NCBI GenBank assembly: GCA_023439185.1
Contig: JAEXOR010000056.1
Location: forward strand, 20,381 to 84,380
Reading direction: 5' to 3'
DNA: 64,000 nt
Source: Bacillota bacterium
Lineage (GTDB): Bacteria; Bacillota; Desulfotomaculia; Desulfotomaculales; Desulfallaceae
The notes under the pieces were generated by a model. The model was not told the origin of the DNA. It saw only the letters and a list, made by a program, of their open reading frames with translations, and searched no databases. Positions 51,188-60,537 of this stretch are shown here, piece after piece. Numbering within the stretch: the first letter of the stretch is position 1; every line of letters begins with the position of its first letter. Position numbers and translations under genes: made by a program.

Positions 51188-53082
51188 CAATTAAAACCGG
51201 CGTCGTTCATAAAGCCGTTATCTACCCGGCCGGAACGGTATCCGGCTATGGTCATATTTTTTCCCTGGGTTTGGCGGGCATCCCGGTGGTGGCTTTAAAT
51301 CCTGTCCGCTGCGCCAATTTTAAATCCCGCTTTGTCAGGGAAAAATACATTGTGCCCAACCCGGTTGACAATTATAGATTATTTATCGAGTGGCTGACGG
51401 ATTATGGCAAAAAGCAGCCTGTGCCGCCGGTCCTGTTCCTGGCGGAAGATTTATACGCGTTTATTGTTTCCGTCCATCAGGAGCAGTTATCCGGATATTA
51501 TTTGTACCCGTATATTGAGCTGGAAAGAATTAATACTTTTTTTGACAAGGAGCCCATGCTCAGGGCGGCGGCCGGCGCCGGGCTGCATGTACCGGACACG
51601 ATATTTCCCGCCGGGGCAGGAGAAATTGACGTGCCGCCCGCTTTTCCCGTGGTATTAAAACCCCGGGTATCCCGGTTTACCTTTAAAGATCATGAGCTGG
51701 CCGACGTGGTCAAATTCCCTTCTGTCTTTGGCGGTAAAGCTGTCCAGGTCAACAACCCGGAGGAATTGGCCGTAACGGTCAGGCGGCTGAAGGCTGAAAA
51801 TATTGATTTTTTAATCCAGCGGCTGATTCCGGGAGAGAACAGCAACCTGGTCAACATCAAGTTCGTTGCGGCCGCAGATTATCGCATTCCGTCATATTTT
51901 ATATCCAGAAAAATACGCCAGTATCCGGCCGACTTCGGTACCTGTACCGTTGCCCGGGCCGAATTGATTCCCGGGCTGCAAGAATATGCGGAGCGGTTTT
52001 GCCGGTTTACGAAGTATGTCGGACCGGCCGGGATGGAATTTAAAAAGAACCCGGCCGACGGCAAGTGGTACTTTATTGAAATCAATCCCCGATTGGATTT
52101 TTGGATTCGCATGTCCACACTTAAGGGAGTTAATTTACCCCTGCAGCAGTATTTGCTTAGTACCGGGCAAAGGATGTTCACCCGCGCACAAAATAGCGAC
52201 GGCAAGCATTGGATAGACGTTAAAGGCGATTTCAAAGGTTATAAATGGCGTAAAGCCAATAAAAAATGGCCGATATCATTTTTTCAATTTATTAAGGCTT
52301 ATGTATCCTTTAACGAAGCGGTACTGAATATTAAAGACCCCCGGCCCGGTTTAACAGAGGTTTTTTTAAAAAATTTGCCCTTCTTAAAGCCTGCCGGCAA
52401 GGCATGGGCATGGATAAGAAACTGCCGCCGGGCCTGGCATTATATGAGCAGCCAAAAAGCTCCCTTAACCGGTTACCGTGATTACGCGGAGTATTGGGGC
52501 CGGCGGAAGAAGCTGGGCCATGACCGGGTTATCTACCCCAGATACGTAATGGCCCTGGCGCACATAAAAAAAGATGACCGGGTGCTGGATTACGGGTGCG
52601 GGAGCGGGGAGTTCATCAGGTGGCTCGGGCATCACGGATATAACAGCCTGGGGGGGACGGATGTATACCGGTCGCCGGAATTTCCGGCCGGCGCGGTTTT
52701 TTACCCGGTGGATGAACTGCCCGGGCAACTGAGATTTGATGTTGTTACCTTGCTCCAGGTGGCGGAACATGTCCAGGATGCTGAGGAATTAATTAGCCAA
52801 TTATTGACTATTACCAATACGCTGGTTGTTTCGGTGCCCAATACCGGTTATTGGCAACACAGAATGCGGCTGCTGCTGGGCAGGTTTCCCGTAACGGATG
52901 TCGTCCTGCATATGAAAGAGCATCTCCGTTTCTGGACCCAAAAGGACTTTATTGATATGTGCCGGTACCATGGCTGGAAAATCAAGAGCGTCCAGGCCAC
53001 CGAACCCCCGCGCGGCGTTCTGGCGCGCCGCCTGCCCGGATTATTTGCCCGGCAGATTATGTATGTGCTGACCAATGCGTAA
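51184..53082 (+). CDS. ATP-grasp domain fused to SAM methyltransferase
   Basis: A 632-residue two-domain protein. Residues about 1-400 are an ATP-grasp ligase (AVIYPAGTVSGYGHIFSLGLAGIPVVAL, FPVVLKPRVSRFTF, IDFLIQRLIPGENSNL, KWYFIEINPRLDFWI with metal ligands). After a basic linker, residues about 440-632 are a class I methyltransferase (RVLDYGCGSGEFIRWLGHHGY, LRFDVVTLLQVAEHVQDAEELI, CRYHGWKIKSVQ). No exact function is known to me; ATP-grasp plus methyltransferase suggests joining an amino acid or carboxylate to a sugar and methylating it (inference). Confidence 0.88.
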   Translation: MTIKTGVVHKAVIYPAGTVSGYGHIFSLGLAGIPVVALNPVRCANFKSRFVREKYIVPNPVDNYRLFIEWLTDYGKKQPVPPVLFLAEDLYAFIVSVHQEQLSGYYLYPYIELERINTFFDKEPMLRAAAGAGLHVPDTIFPAGAGEIDVPPAFPVVLKPRVSRFTFKDHELADVVKFPSVFGGKAVQVNNPEELAVTVRRLKAENIDFLIQRLIPGENSNLVNIKFVAAADYRIPSYFISRKIRQYPADFGTCTVARAELIPGLQEYAERFCRFTKYVGPAGMEFKKNPADGKWYFIEINPRLDFWIRMSTLKGVNLPLQQYLLSTGQRMFTRAQNSDGKHWIDVKGDFKGYKWRKANKKWPISFFQFIKAYVSFNEAVLNIKDPRPGLTEVFLKNLPFLKPAGKAWAWIRNCRRAWHYMSSQKAPLTGYRDYAEYWGRRKKLGHDRVIYPRYVMALAHIKKDDRVLDYGCGSGEFIRWLGHHGYNSLGGTDVYRSPEFPAGAVFYPVDELPGQLRFDVVTLLQVAEHVQDAEELISQLLTITNTLVVSVPNTGYWQHRMRLLLGRFPVTDVVLHMKEHLRFWTQKDFIDMCRYHGWKIKSVQATEPPRGVLARRLPGLFARQIMYVLTNA

Positions 53083-53133
53083 AGGAATGGTTTTTTTCAG
53101 GCGTTTTCATTACTGATCAAAGGTGTGGATAGC

Positions 53134-53856
53134 GTGAGCATCATTACCTGGGCCAAACAAATCATCGGCAGCGTCGTTTTAATGCTGATTATTTATTTGC
53201 CGGGCGCGCCGGGGGTGCTGTTGCGCCGCCGGTATTATGCCAAAAGGCTGAAACGCTGCGGAAATAACCTGCATATCGGCACCAACGTGCACATCACCGG
53301 CTGTTCCCTGATTGAAATAGGCGATCGGGTTAGAATCAGGGAAAACGTAATTATTAATACCGGCAGTCCTAAACCCGGGCCTGAGCAAAGGGACATGATT
53401 GATTTAGACACCGGCGCCGATCTTCCCAAGGGGGCGGTAATCATCGGCAGCCACGCCGATATTGCCTTCGGCGCCATCATACTGGGCTACGGCGGCGTGA
53501 AACTGGGGGATAGCTGCGGCATCGGGCCGGGGTCCATGGTGCTTTCCGAATCCTTTCATTACCGGGGACATGATTTAAACAGGGTTTATAAATACACCAC
53601 CGAGGCGCTGCCGGAGGAACAGTGCATTATGCAGGGGGTAGTTGAATTAAAGGATGGCGCGGTGCTTGCTTCCCACGTCATTGTTTTGCCGGGCACCGTG
53701 ATTGGCAAAAACGCCTGGGTCGGGCCAAACAGCGTCACCAGGGTCAAGGGCTTTATCCCGGACGACTCGGTGGCCAGGGGCGACCCGGCAGAGGTTGTCC
53801 GGGAGAGGCCGTATAAAAAAGCGGTTCCGGCTCCGGAACAGACGGTAGTGGGCTGA
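53134..53856 (+). CDS. Hexapeptide-repeat acyltransferase (WbbJ-like) with N-terminal membrane helix
   Basis: A 240-residue protein. A membrane helix near the N-terminus (IIGSVVLMLIIYLPGAPGVLL) is followed by left-handed beta-helix repeats (LHIGTNVHITGCSLIEIGDRVRIRENVIIN, GAIILGYGGVKLGDSCGIGPGSMV, VIVLPGTVIGKNAWVGPNSVTRVKG). This is the form of O- or N-acetyltransferases in glycan loci. GTG 53134 is preferred by ribosome-site spacing; GTG 53125 is three codons earlier. Confidence 0.88.
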   Translation: MSIITWAKQIIGSVVLMLIIYLPGAPGVLLRRRYYAKRLKRCGNNLHIGTNVHITGCSLIEIGDRVRIRENVIINTGSPKPGPEQRDMIDLDTGADLPKGAVIIGSHADIAFGAIILGYGGVKLGDSCGIGPGSMVLSESFHYRGHDLNRVYKYTTEALPEEQCIMQGVVELKDGAVLASHVIVLPGTVIGKNAWVGPNSVTRVKGFIPDDSVARGDPAEVVRERPYKKAVPAPEQTVVG

Positions 53857-54713
53857 TGAGCGGCAGCGCCGAATGGGCATTTGACTGGCTGCGCCAAAAG
53901 GTGCTGGAAAGCAACGAGCTGTTGTGGGGCAGCCTTCCGGAGGCCAGGAACGACTATGTCGCCCGGTATATGTACGACGAATCATACCAGCGGGCGGCGC
54001 AGTTTTATTTTCAACTGTTCGGCATGACCGGGACCGGCGGCCCGGTTTTGGACCTGGCGGCCGGCTGCGGGCAGTATGTGTTCTGGTGTTTGAAAAACGG
54101 CTATGACGCTTACGGGATTGAACCCGAGCCATGGAAATTGGACTTCATCAAAGAAAAGATTCGCCGTGCAGGGTATCCCGGTGACTGGCAAAGCCGCATT
54201 GTTCCGGGCTGCGGGGAATCGCTGCCTTACGAGGATAACCGCTTCCAGTATCTAAACTCGGATCAGACCCTGGAACATGTGCAGGACCCGGACCGGGTGC
54301 TGAAAGAGATGATCCGCGTCACCAGGCCCGGCGGGGGGATCCATATCCGGTGTCCGGATTATCTGGGCACCTTTGAAGCCCACTACCGGCTGCCCTGGCT
54401 CCCCCTTTTCCCCAGGCCGGCGGCCAAACTTTATTTGCGCCTGCTGGGCAGGCCGACCCTGGGTCTTGATACACTCCGGTACGTGACTAAAAGCAGACTG
54501 CATAGAGCAATTAGGAAAATTGCCGGGCAGAGTCCCGGGCTGAGCCTGGCCGTAACCGATGTCGACCGGCTGCAATTCAACCTCAAATTGTGGAGAAAGG
54601 GTATCCCCAACTGGTCAATCCTTTACCTGGTTTATAGAAATTGGCGCTATGGCGCCGGTTTATTCAGAACAGTCAGTGGTGTGAATATATTCATTCGCGT
54701 GGTTACGAAATAA
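53856..54713 (+). CDS. Class I SAM methyltransferase
   Basis: A 285-residue methyltransferase. SAM loop PVLDLAAGCGQYVFWCLKNGYDAYGIEPE, acidic motif YLNSDQTLEHVQDPDRVLKEMIRVTRPGGGIHIRCPDYLG. The C-terminal half is basic and has PWLPLFPRPAAKLYLRLLGRPTLGLDTLRYVT. It belongs to the locus by position (one base overlap with the acyltransferase). The target is unknown. Confidence 0.87.
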   Translation: MSGSAEWAFDWLRQKVLESNELLWGSLPEARNDYVARYMYDESYQRAAQFYFQLFGMTGTGGPVLDLAAGCGQYVFWCLKNGYDAYGIEPEPWKLDFIKEKIRRAGYPGDWQSRIVPGCGESLPYEDNRFQYLNSDQTLEHVQDPDRVLKEMIRVTRPGGGIHIRCPDYLGTFEAHYRLPWLPLFPRPAAKLYLRLLGRPTLGLDTLRYVTKSRLHRAIRKIAGQSPGLSLAVTDVDRLQFNLKLWRKGIPNWSILYLVYRNWRYGAGLFRTVSGVNIFIRVVTK

Positions 54714-54770
54714 AGGCCGGTATGCAAAAGGGGCGATCAGCACCGGTGAGCTCCAGGAGTTGTTTCCCAC

Positions 54771-56228
54771 ATGGATAACATGCGGACCCGGACCCTTGCG
54801 GGGTTGGCCTGGAGCGGCACGGCTCAGCTGGCGCGCCAGGTGCTGTATTTTATAATTTCGGTTATTCTGGCCCGTTTGGTGAGCCCGCATGAATTCGGCC
54901 TTATTGCCATGGTCACCGTCTGCACCAATTTTGCCAACCTTTTTTCCGATTTGGGCCTGGGGGCGGCGATCGTCCAAAAATCCGATATCCAGGAACGGCA
55001 TTTGAGCACGGTTTTCTGGATCAACATCATGGCCGGGCTGCTCATCACCGCGCTGGTCGTCGCCGCCGCGCCCTTGATTGCCATGTTCTACCGGGAACCG
55101 GCGCTGCGTTTGCTGACCACGGTGATTGCCTTAAATTTTGCCATCGGGGCTTTTAAAGTGGTGCAAAACGCCCTGTTGCAAAAAGCGATGAACTTTCGCC
55201 AATTGGCTCTGATCGAGATTACCGCGGTGATCATCTCCGGTGCGGCGGCGGTGACCGCCGCTTTATCAGGCTGGGGAGTATGGAGCATTGTTACCCAATC
55301 CCTGGTATTTACAACCACCTCCGTGGTGCTGGTGTGGCTGTGTTCGAACTGGCGCCCCGCCCGGAGCTGCGATGCCAAAGCATTCCGGGAATTAACCGGC
55401 TTCAGCTTCAACCTGCTGGGTTTCAATATGATCAACTACTGGATCAGAAATATTGATCATGTACTGGTGGGCAAATATATCGGCCCGGCTTCGCTGGGTA
55501 TTTATACCAGGGCCTGCGGCCTGATGCTGCTGCCTGTGGCCCATATATCAAGCGTGATAGCCCGGGTAATGTTCCCGGTGATGTCCGAACTGCAAAAGGA
55601 TATCGGCAAATCAAAGGAGGTTTACCTGCGGGCCACCCGGATCATTGCCCTGATTACTTTTCCCCTGATGGCGGGACTGCTGGTGACGGCGGAGCCGTTT
55701 ATACTAACAGTATATGGAAACAAATGGCAGGAAGTGAGCCCGATCCTGAAAATATTTTGTTTTAACGGGGCGCTGCAGTCGGTTGGCACCACCGTGGGCT
55801 GGATTTATATTGCCCAGGGGCGCACGGACCTGATGTTCAGGTGGGGTTTGTTTGCCGGGGCGGTGCGGGGAATTTCATCCCTGATCGGCTTGCGATGGGG
55901 CCTTGTTGGGGTGGCATCGGCCTATGTGCTCAGCGGGTGCATCTTGCTCTGGTACCCGGCCTGGGCAATTCCGGGGCGTCTGATTGGCCTAGGTTTCGGG
56001 GAGATGGTCAAAAACCTGTGGGGACCTTTTTATTGCACTGTTTTTATGGGTACCGCGGTTTGGATTTTGGGGCTGCTGCTGCCTCCGGAGTGGACGCACG
56101 GGCAGTATTTGACGGCCCAGGCCGGTTTCGGCGTCCTACTTTATCTGGTGCTGCTTCAATTTTTCAATATCAAAGCCTACCGGGAGGTCAGGGAACTGCT
56201 GGGGGAACGCTGGTTTACCGGGCGCTAA
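54771..56228 (+). CDS. Lipid-linked oligosaccharide flippase (Wzx/MviN-type)
   Basis: A 485-residue protein with about twelve to fourteen helices, of the polysaccharide transporter family (PST/MOP superfamily). Seen: RTLAGLAWSGTAQLARQVLYFIISVILARLVSPHEFGLIAMV, LSDLGLGAAIVQK-like FSDLGLGAAIVQKSDIQERHLSTVFWINI, and LGIYTRACGLMLLPVAHISSVIARVMFP. It probably moves undecaprenyl-linked glycan across the membrane and partners with the polymerase-like gene at 42039. Confidence 0.9.
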   Translation: MDNMRTRTLAGLAWSGTAQLARQVLYFIISVILARLVSPHEFGLIAMVTVCTNFANLFSDLGLGAAIVQKSDIQERHLSTVFWINIMAGLLITALVVAAAPLIAMFYREPALRLLTTVIALNFAIGAFKVVQNALLQKAMNFRQLALIEITAVIISGAAAVTAALSGWGVWSIVTQSLVFTTTSVVLVWLCSNWRPARSCDAKAFRELTGFSFNLLGFNMINYWIRNIDHVLVGKYIGPASLGIYTRACGLMLLPVAHISSVIARVMFPVMSELQKDIGKSKEVYLRATRIIALITFPLMAGLLVTAEPFILTVYGNKWQEVSPILKIFCFNGALQSVGTTVGWIYIAQGRTDLMFRWGLFAGAVRGISSLIGLRWGLVGVASAYVLSGCILLWYPAWAIPGRLIGLGFGEMVKNLWGPFYCTVFMGTAVWILGLLLPPEWTHGQYLTAQAGFGVLLYLVLLQFFNIKAYREVRELLGERWFTGR

Positions 56229-56249
56229 GTTATTTACGGAGGGGTTCAA

Positions 56250-57419
56250 TTGGTTAATCAGGAAATCACGGTCCTGCACTCGGTGCCGCGCTGGCTGCCG
56301 CAGACGGAAACCTGGCTGTACACCCAGATTAAATGCCTGCCGCTCCCGGTGCGCAGTCATATTGTATGCGAGGTTGCGGAAAACCTGGACCAATTTGCCA
56401 TGCCCCATATTTATGCCGCCAGAAATGTTCCGGCCGGGCGTTACCGGATGTACATGGCTTTGGCCAGGCTGGGGCTCAGGGATCATTACCAGTCCTTTCT
56501 GGTCCGGCAGGCCCGAAGCTGCCGGGCTGCGGTGCTGCACTCCCATTACGGGCATATCGGCTGGCGCAATATGGGGGCGGCCGGGAAAGCCAACCTGCGG
56601 CACGTGGTCACTTTTTATGGCTTTGACGTTAATAAACTGCCGGCGGCGGACCCCCGCTGGCGTGAACGGTACCGGGAACTGTTCGGGCACGCAGATTACA
56701 TCCTGTGCGAAGGGGCACACATGGCCGGGCGCATTAAAGAGCTGGGGTGCCCGGAACACAAGGTGCTGGTGCACAGGCTTGGCGTCATGGTTGACGCCAT
56801 TCCCTTCAGGCCCAGGGCCTGGGCGCCCGGCGACCCTCTGCGGGTGCTGATCGCCGCTTCCTTTCGGGAAAAGAAAGGCATCCCCGATGCGCTGGAAGCG
56901 CTGGGCCGGCTGCAGCGTGACGCGCCCCTGCAAATAACCCTTATCGGTGATGCCGGCAGTGAACCGGCCGGCCGGGCGGAAAGGGAAAAAATCAGGCGGG
57001 TTATTGAGAAGCATGACCTGACGGCCCGGGTTCGCCTGCTTGGTTTTCAACCGCATCAGGTACTGTTTGCCGAAGCCTACCGGCACCATGTGTTTCTTTC
57101 GCCCAGCGTAACCGCGGGCGACGGCGACACCGAAGGCGGGGCGCCGGTGACGATTATCGAAATGGCGGCCACCGGGATGCCGGTGGTCAGTACGGTCCAC
57201 TGCGACATTCCGGCAGTGATTTTGAACGGACGCACCGGTTTGCTGGCCGGGGAGCGGGATGTGGACGGCCTGGTAACGCATCTGCATTGGCTGGTCAATC
57301 ATCGATCCGAATGGCTGCCCATGCTGACAGCGGGCCGCGGGCGCGTCGAGGCTCTGTATAATGCTTCCGTTCAGGGGGCTCGCCTGGCCGCCATATACAG
57401 GCGGCTGGTTTTGCAATGA
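56250..57419 (+). CDS. Glycosyltransferase family 4
   Basis: A 389-residue GT-B enzyme. N-terminal HSVPRWLPQTETWLYTQIKCLP; central LRHVVTFYGFDVNKLP; donor site RVLIAASFREKKGIPDALEAL and FLSPSVTAGDGDTEGGAPVTIIEMAATGMPVVSTVHCDIPAVI with the E-x7-E type motif. TTG start behind GGAGGGG. The next gene overlaps it (ATGA). Confidence 0.9.
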   Translation: MVNQEITVLHSVPRWLPQTETWLYTQIKCLPLPVRSHIVCEVAENLDQFAMPHIYAARNVPAGRYRMYMALARLGLRDHYQSFLVRQARSCRAAVLHSHYGHIGWRNMGAAGKANLRHVVTFYGFDVNKLPAADPRWRERYRELFGHADYILCEGAHMAGRIKELGCPEHKVLVHRLGVMVDAIPFRPRAWAPGDPLRVLIAASFREKKGIPDALEALGRLQRDAPLQITLIGDAGSEPAGRAEREKIRRVIEKHDLTARVRLLGFQPHQVLFAEAYRHHVFLSPSVTAGDGDTEGGAPVTIIEMAATGMPVVSTVHCDIPAVILNGRTGLLAGERDVDGLVTHLHWLVNHRSEWLPMLTAGRGRVEALYNASVQGARLAAIYRRLVLQ

Positions 57420-58372
57420 CTGGCGGGGAGTTTGAGCAAATGAACGGTGCGGCAATTAAGCCAGCGGTGAGCGTGGTGCTGCCAACGTACAACCGGGCCC
57501 ATACCCTGGACCGGGCAGTGGGCAGTGTTTTGGGGCAGACCTTTGGGGATCTGGAGCTGATTATCGTGGATGACGGTTCCACCGATGACACCGGGGCGGT
57601 GGTCTCCGGCTTTAACGACCCGCGGATCCGTTATGTCAGGCATGATGTTAACCGGGGAGCAAATGTCGCCAGAAACACCGGCATAAAGTTAAGCCGGGGA
57701 GAGTATCTGGCTTTTCAGGACAGCGATGATGAATGGCTGCCGGAAAAACTGGCGCGGCAGGTGAACCTGTTAACCGCCGCGGACAAAACGGTGGGTGTTG
57801 TTTACACCGGCTGCCTGCGCCGGAAGGCGGGCGACGCCGTCTATATTCCGGGCGCCCGGGTGGCCGTCAGGGAGGGCGATCTGCACCGGCAGTTGCTGAC
57901 GGGTAATTTTATTGCCATGCCGGCAGTGCTGATCAGACGTTGCTGTCTTGTGGAATGCGGCCTGTTTGACGAGGGGATGCCCAGGCTGCAGGATTGGGAC
58001 TTGTGGATCCGGGTGGCGCGCCGGTACCTTTTCGCCTGTGTCGATGAACCGCTGGTCATGGCCTACCACAGTCCGGGCGGCATCAGTGACAATGCTGCGG
58101 CGTATGGTGAAGCGCTGGGCCGGATACTGGAGAAATATCAGGAAGATTACAATATGTATCCCCCAATTAAGTCCCGGCTCCTGCGTTTATACGCTTTCAT
58201 CAAAATCAGCGGCGGTGATGCCGCCGCGGCCCGCAAATGCCTGGGGCAAAGTTTTTGGGCCCGCCCAAACGTTAAATCGCTGCTCTTGTGGCTGGCCGCG
58301 TTATTTGGGGGCCGGGCATATCTGGCGCTCTGGGGCGCAAGGCTGAAAGCGCGGGGGCTGCGACGGCTGTGA
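57416..58372 (+). CDS. Glycosyltransferase family 2
   Basis: A 318-residue GT-A enzyme. PAVSVVLPTYNRAHTLDRAVGSVLGQTFGDLELIIVDDGSTDDTG is the nucleotide-binding part, with GEYLAFQDSDDEWLPEKL (DxD-type SDD) and an RLQDWDLWIRVARRY catalytic region. The C-terminal 80 residues are helical and basic. ATG 57416 overlaps the preceding stop; ATG 57440 behind GGGGAG is an alternative. Confidence 0.9.
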   Translation: MTGGEFEQMNGAAIKPAVSVVLPTYNRAHTLDRAVGSVLGQTFGDLELIIVDDGSTDDTGAVVSGFNDPRIRYVRHDVNRGANVARNTGIKLSRGEYLAFQDSDDEWLPEKLARQVNLLTAADKTVGVVYTGCLRRKAGDAVYIPGARVAVREGDLHRQLLTGNFIAMPAVLIRRCCLVECGLFDEGMPRLQDWDLWIRVARRYLFACVDEPLVMAYHSPGGISDNAAAYGEALGRILEKYQEDYNMYPPIKSRLLRLYAFIKISGGDAAAARKCLGQSFWARPNVKSLLLWLAALFGGRAYLALWGARLKARGLRRL

Positions 58373-58427
58373 GCCCGGTATAAATACGGAAACCGGTTCT
58401 AATAGGCAAAAATGGCGGGGTATAGAC

Positions 58428-59426
58428 ATGAATAATGAACAGGTTTTAAAGATTTCCGTGGCCCTGTGCACTTATAACGGGGAGCGTTTTATAGAAGCCC
58501 AGTTGAATAGTATTCTGAACCAATCCAGGCTTCCGGATGAAGTAATTGTTTGTGACGACGGGTCCACGGACAATACCGTTGACATTGTGCGCGGCGTTTC
58601 TTTAAGCTATCCCGGTATCGTTCGCGTGTACAAAAATAACGTTAACCTTGGCTGCGTAAAGAACTTTGAGCAAGCTATCCGGCGGGCCGGCGGCAGCGTT
58701 ATTTTTCTGAGCGATCAGGACGATGTGTGGTTCAGAGATAAAATTAAAGTCATGTGTGCCCCGTTTACCGAGAACCGCGGGATTGGGCTGGTGTACAGCG
58801 ACGCCCTGATTACCGATATGGCCTTGCAGCACCGGGGCAGTACGCTCTTTAAACGGCGCCGGAACCTGCGCCTGAACATGGTGCGTTCCGCTCGTCAGTT
58901 GATTAAAGGGGTGGGGATAAACGGTTGCACCATGGCTTTCCGGTCTGCATTAAAAGAATTTGCCCTACCTGTTTGCAGGGGCTGGGGCCATGACCACTGG
59001 ATTGCTTTTATTGCCCATGCCGTTACCGGCGTTCAGCCCATCAGTAAACCATTGATGTTCTATCGCCGGCATGGCGGCAACTGCGGCATTGACCTGACCC
59101 TTGAGGACGGGTGGCTGAACAAGTGGCAAAGAATACTGCAGACCTCGGGGATGGCCGTGTATACCGGTGACAGGGAGCGTTGGGGCTCCATGTACCGGCG
59201 GTTGCTGGAAATAAGCGCGGGGGATTTGGAGACGGCATACCGGTTCAGGTTCCTTGAGTTTCTGCTTGAATGTGAGCGACGCCTGGAATTTGCGTGCCAA
59301 AGGGAGCGCTTTAAACAAGACATGCGCATCAAACGCCTGCCGTTATTGTGGGGATTGTTCAAAGGCGACTACCACCGGCATCTAAGGGGGATAAGGAGTT
59401 TTATGAAGGATTTGCTGCTCAGGTAG
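58428..59426 (+). CDS. Glycosyltransferase family 2 (rhamnosyltransferase-like)
   Basis: A 332-residue GT-A enzyme: KISVALCTYNGERFIEAQLNSILNQSRLPDEVIVCDDGSTDNT, VIFLSDQDDVWFRDKI (SDQDDVW, a mark of rhamnosyltransferase-like GT2), and INGCTMAFRSAL, with GHDHWIAFIA. With the Rml genes in this locus, L-rhamnose is a possible donor sugar (inference). Its last 8 bases overlap the convergent minus-strand gene. Confidence 0.9.
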   Translation: MNNEQVLKISVALCTYNGERFIEAQLNSILNQSRLPDEVIVCDDGSTDNTVDIVRGVSLSYPGIVRVYKNNVNLGCVKNFEQAIRRAGGSVIFLSDQDDVWFRDKIKVMCAPFTENRGIGLVYSDALITDMALQHRGSTLFKRRRNLRLNMVRSARQLIKGVGINGCTMAFRSALKEFALPVCRGWGHDHWIAFIAHAVTGVQPISKPLMFYRRHGGNCGIDLTLEDGWLNKWQRILQTSGMAVYTGDRERWGSMYRRLLEISAGDLETAYRFRFLEFLLECERRLEFACQRERFKQDMRIKRLPLLWGLFKGDYHRHLRGIRSFMKDLLLR

Positions 59427-60504
59427 AATGAGAGTTTTTGATTAGTTCATAATTTCTTTTTAACCTTTCGTCACGGGGATTCATCTCCAGGGCCATTTGG
59501 GCAAACTCCGCCGCTTCGTCTCTTAAGCCGATATAGTAACAGGCCAGCGCGCCCAGGTCATATATTGTATAGTCCCAACACCAGGCGTCGTTTATATAAG
59601 TCGACCTTTCTTTTATTTTTAACGCGTCTTTTACCATGTGGTAAATGCCCGCCCAATCTTTTTGCTCATACATGAGTTTGGCCATTTCAACATACGGCTC
59701 TCTTACATGCGGTGTTTCCGCTATTGATTTATAGAGCCAGTTCTTAGCCTCGGCGTAATTATTTTGCGCTTTGCAGGCCCGGGCGATAAACCGCATGGAA
59801 GCGCTTCTTTCGTCCTTCCAGTTCGAGTCCGGCAACGAGATATGTTTTTGCAGGGTTTCTATACATTGATTCCACAGGCCGGAGAACATGTATTCCCGGC
59901 CAAGATAATGGTAACTCCTGGGGTCGTGGGGCCTTTCCGCAACGGCCAGTTCAAGTAAGGGCAGGTAAAAACTCCGGTCTTTGCTTTTGTCCGGATAATG
60001 CCGGAGCCTTACATCAGGGCACCACACGTATTTTTCCTCCCCTTGGCCGATGAAATCAAGACATTCGTGGATCGGGTTGACCCACTGATAGCCCTTTCTG
60101 GCATGGATCCGGTCATAATAAAATGTGACGCCAGGCGTGCCGTCCGGATTAAAGCTCCAGGTGTAATGGTACCTGGCTCTGGTGGTCCCTTTAATCCAGG
60201 CATTGGCCAGATTTTTGCGCCAGCCTGCTTCAAAAACTTCATCAAGGTCGGTGCTTACGCATATATCCACGTCCGCCGGAATTTGCGCCAGGCATGAGTT
60301 CCGGGCTTGGTCAAACCGCCAGGGCTTGATCACGTCAATGTAAACTGTCGCGCCTCTTTGGCGCAGCTTTTCCACCGTGCCGTCCGCAGAACCCGTGTCG
60401 GTCACGATGATGCAATCAGCCTCGCTCATTGAGTCCATCCACCGGTCAACAAATTGCGCTTCATTTTTGCACACCGCGTAGACACATATTTTTAGCTTTT
60501 TCAT
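59419..60504 (-). CDS. GT2 glycosyltransferase with TPR-like C-terminus
   Basis: A 361-residue protein. The N-terminal GT2 part: CVYAVCKNEAQFVDRWMDSMSEADCIIVTDTGSADGTVEKL, with DxD-type VSTDLDEVF. The C-terminal 170 residues are tetratricopeptide-like helices (HYLGREYMFSGLWNQCIETLQKHI, IARACKAQNNYAEAKNWLYKSI, ALACYYIGLRDEAAEFAQMALEMNPRDERLKRNYELI). Close paralogue of the next gene. Such GT-TPR proteins commonly stand beside collagen-like spore-surface genes. Confidence 0.9.
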   Translation of the reverse strand: MKKLKICVYAVCKNEAQFVDRWMDSMSEADCIIVTDTGSADGTVEKLRQRGATVYIDVIKPWRFDQARNSCLAQIPADVDICVSTDLDEVFEAGWRKNLANAWIKGTTRARYHYTWSFNPDGTPGVTFYYDRIHARKGYQWVNPIHECLDFIGQGEEKYVWCPDVRLRHYPDKSKDRSFYLPLLELAVAERPHDPRSYHYLGREYMFSGLWNQCIETLQKHISLPDSNWKDERSASMRFIARACKAQNNYAEAKNWLYKSIAETPHVREPYVEMAKLMYEQKDWAGIYHMVKDALKIKERSTYINDAWCWDYTIYDLGALACYYIGLRDEAAEFAQMALEMNPRDERLKRNYELIKNSHST

Positions 60505-60537
60505 GGCGCCGGCCCCCCATAAATCGCAGTTAAATTC

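Noticed and set aside
56136..57455. 439-residue open frame on the minus strand opposite a glycosyltransferase
   Set aside because: Antisense shadow of a clear GT4 gene; no recognisable domain.
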